In this document: positions 63,630-64,000 of the stretch, one piece after another | Numbering within the stretch: position 1 is the stretch's first letter | Layout: each line of letters begins with the position of its first letter | NCBI GenBank assembly: GCA_008360975.2 | Contig: CM039189.1 | Coordinates: forward strand, 12,900,056 to 12,964,055 | Direction of reading: 5' to 3' | Length of the DNA: 64,000 nucleotides | DNA from: Lichenostomus cassidix | Lineage: Eukaryota; Chordata; Aves; Passeriformes; Meliphagidae | Program-made: the position numbers and the translations under genes | The notes under the pieces: model-generated | The model's input: only the letters and a program-made list of their open reading frames with translations | The model's database searches: none | What the model was told of the DNA's origin: nothing

Positions 63630-63892
63630 TGTGGCTAGCACAGGTTTTTCCCATGAGAAATTTTCTTGTGTTTTATAAATAAAGATAAAGTTTGGATGTT
63701 TTTGGAACAGTGTCCCAGAACTTGGACAGTGCAGGCCTGGCCAATCAGGCCTGGGGGAAGGCTTCTGACTGACCAATCTGGGTGACTTTTGAGAACTCTA
63801 TATATGCGATGAAATCAAAACAATAAAGGTCATTCCTTCTTGCCACTGAGAACTGGTGCCTTCATTACTCTGCTAGCTGCTCAACAGCGACA
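63630..63892 (+). mobile_element. Short solo LTR, alpharetrovirus/ERVK-like
   Basis: This 263-bp segment begins TGTGGCTAGC and ends CAACAGCGACA, giving the canonical TGT...ACA ends. It is bounded on both sides, with no gap, by GGTGCC (63624-63629 and 63893-63898). A 6-bp target duplication is typical of alpha/beta-type (ERVK-class) retroviruses. Inside, in the expected order, are two CCAAT boxes (63741-63745 and 63773-63777), a TATATAT box (63799-63805) and AATAAA (63822-63827), followed by a 65-base tail. The AATAAA only about 17 bases after the TATA box resembles the avian leukosis virus layout. No primer-binding site follows the right end, so it is a solo LTR without coding capacity. I do not recognise the exact family. 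The caveat is that GGTGCC also occurs once inside the LTR (63855-63860). Confidence 0.78.
63741..63827 (+). promoter_or_regulatory. LTR promoter and polyadenylation signals
   Basis: Within the solo LTR, a CCAAT box (63741-63745) is sandwiched between two exact copies of CAGGCCTGG (63732-63740 and 63746-63754). A second CCAAT follows at 63773, a TATATAT box at 63799-63805 and AATAAA at 63822-63827. The order and spacing fit a retroviral U3/R region. Whether it still drives transcription cannot be judged from sequence. Confidence 0.6.
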
Positions 63893-63898
63893 GGTGCC
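63893..63898. repeat. Target-site duplication, right copy (GGTGCC)
   Basis: Partner of 63624-63629. The 3' flank continues into AGGGTCAGACC, which is not a retroviral primer-binding site, so the element ends here. Confidence 0.7.
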
Positions 63899-64000
63899 AG
63901 GGTCAGACCATTGCTCTTGATTGCCACCTGCCCTTTTTATAACCTGCCATGAAGTGCTAGGAGGGCCTAAAACACCTCCAAAGGGAGAGGTACTATTTAA
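63899..64000. other. Right-edge flank, nothing recognised
   Basis: The 102 bases beyond the solo LTR show no primer-binding site, internal retroviral sequence or gene, which supports the solo-LTR reading. Confidence 0.5.

Noticed and set aside
63351..63776. 141-codon minus-strand frame
   Set aside because: It crosses the boundary of the solo LTR and has no similarity to retroviral or host proteins that I can recognise.

Overview
This window looks like AT-rich, gene-poor nuclear DNA from a bird. The evidence is its retroelements: 3' tails of CR1 LINEs (16017-16289 and about 62660-62808), a 530-bp LTR of the avian ERV-L family (32255-32784), and a short LTR with alpharetrovirus-like layout near the right edge (63630-63892). 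All four are typical of avian genomes. I cannot name the species; a songbird is possible but not shown.

I found no protein-coding gene, tRNA, rRNA, CRISPR array or bacterial-style operon that I can support. Every open frame is short (the longest is about 160 codons), carries no recognisable domain, often has an equally long frame on the opposite strand, and lacks convincing paired splice sites. The window is best read as intergenic or deep intronic sequence.

Layout. 1-16 kb is plain unique sequence with two small inverted repeats. A 5'-truncated CR1 lies at 16.0-16.3 kb. 16.3-32.2 kb is AT-rich unique sequence with (TA)n and polypyrimidine tracts, a consensus CRE (19631) and an inverted pair of POU octamers (28702/28743). 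An ERV-L solo LTR on the minus strand is bounded by a 5-bp target duplication, ACTTA. 32.8-56.6 kb is mostly unique, with a G-run cluster (39338-39379), a GC-richer islet (44.1 kb), a paired E-box palindrome (49083-49099) and a possible old CR1 tail (55.6 kb). A perfect 15-copy GAGAG microsatellite sits at 56651-56725. 56.7-62.3 kb is unique sequence with A-rich tracts and a purine mirror repeat. The last 1.7 kb is a retroelement cluster: an isolated ERV-L LTR 3' tip, a CR1 tail and the 263-bp solo LTR with a 6-bp GGTGCC duplication.

No genes work together here. If the window has a function it is most likely cis-regulatory, which cross-species alignment would have to show. The most informative findings are the two solo LTRs whose boundaries and target-site duplications can be read directly from the sequence.
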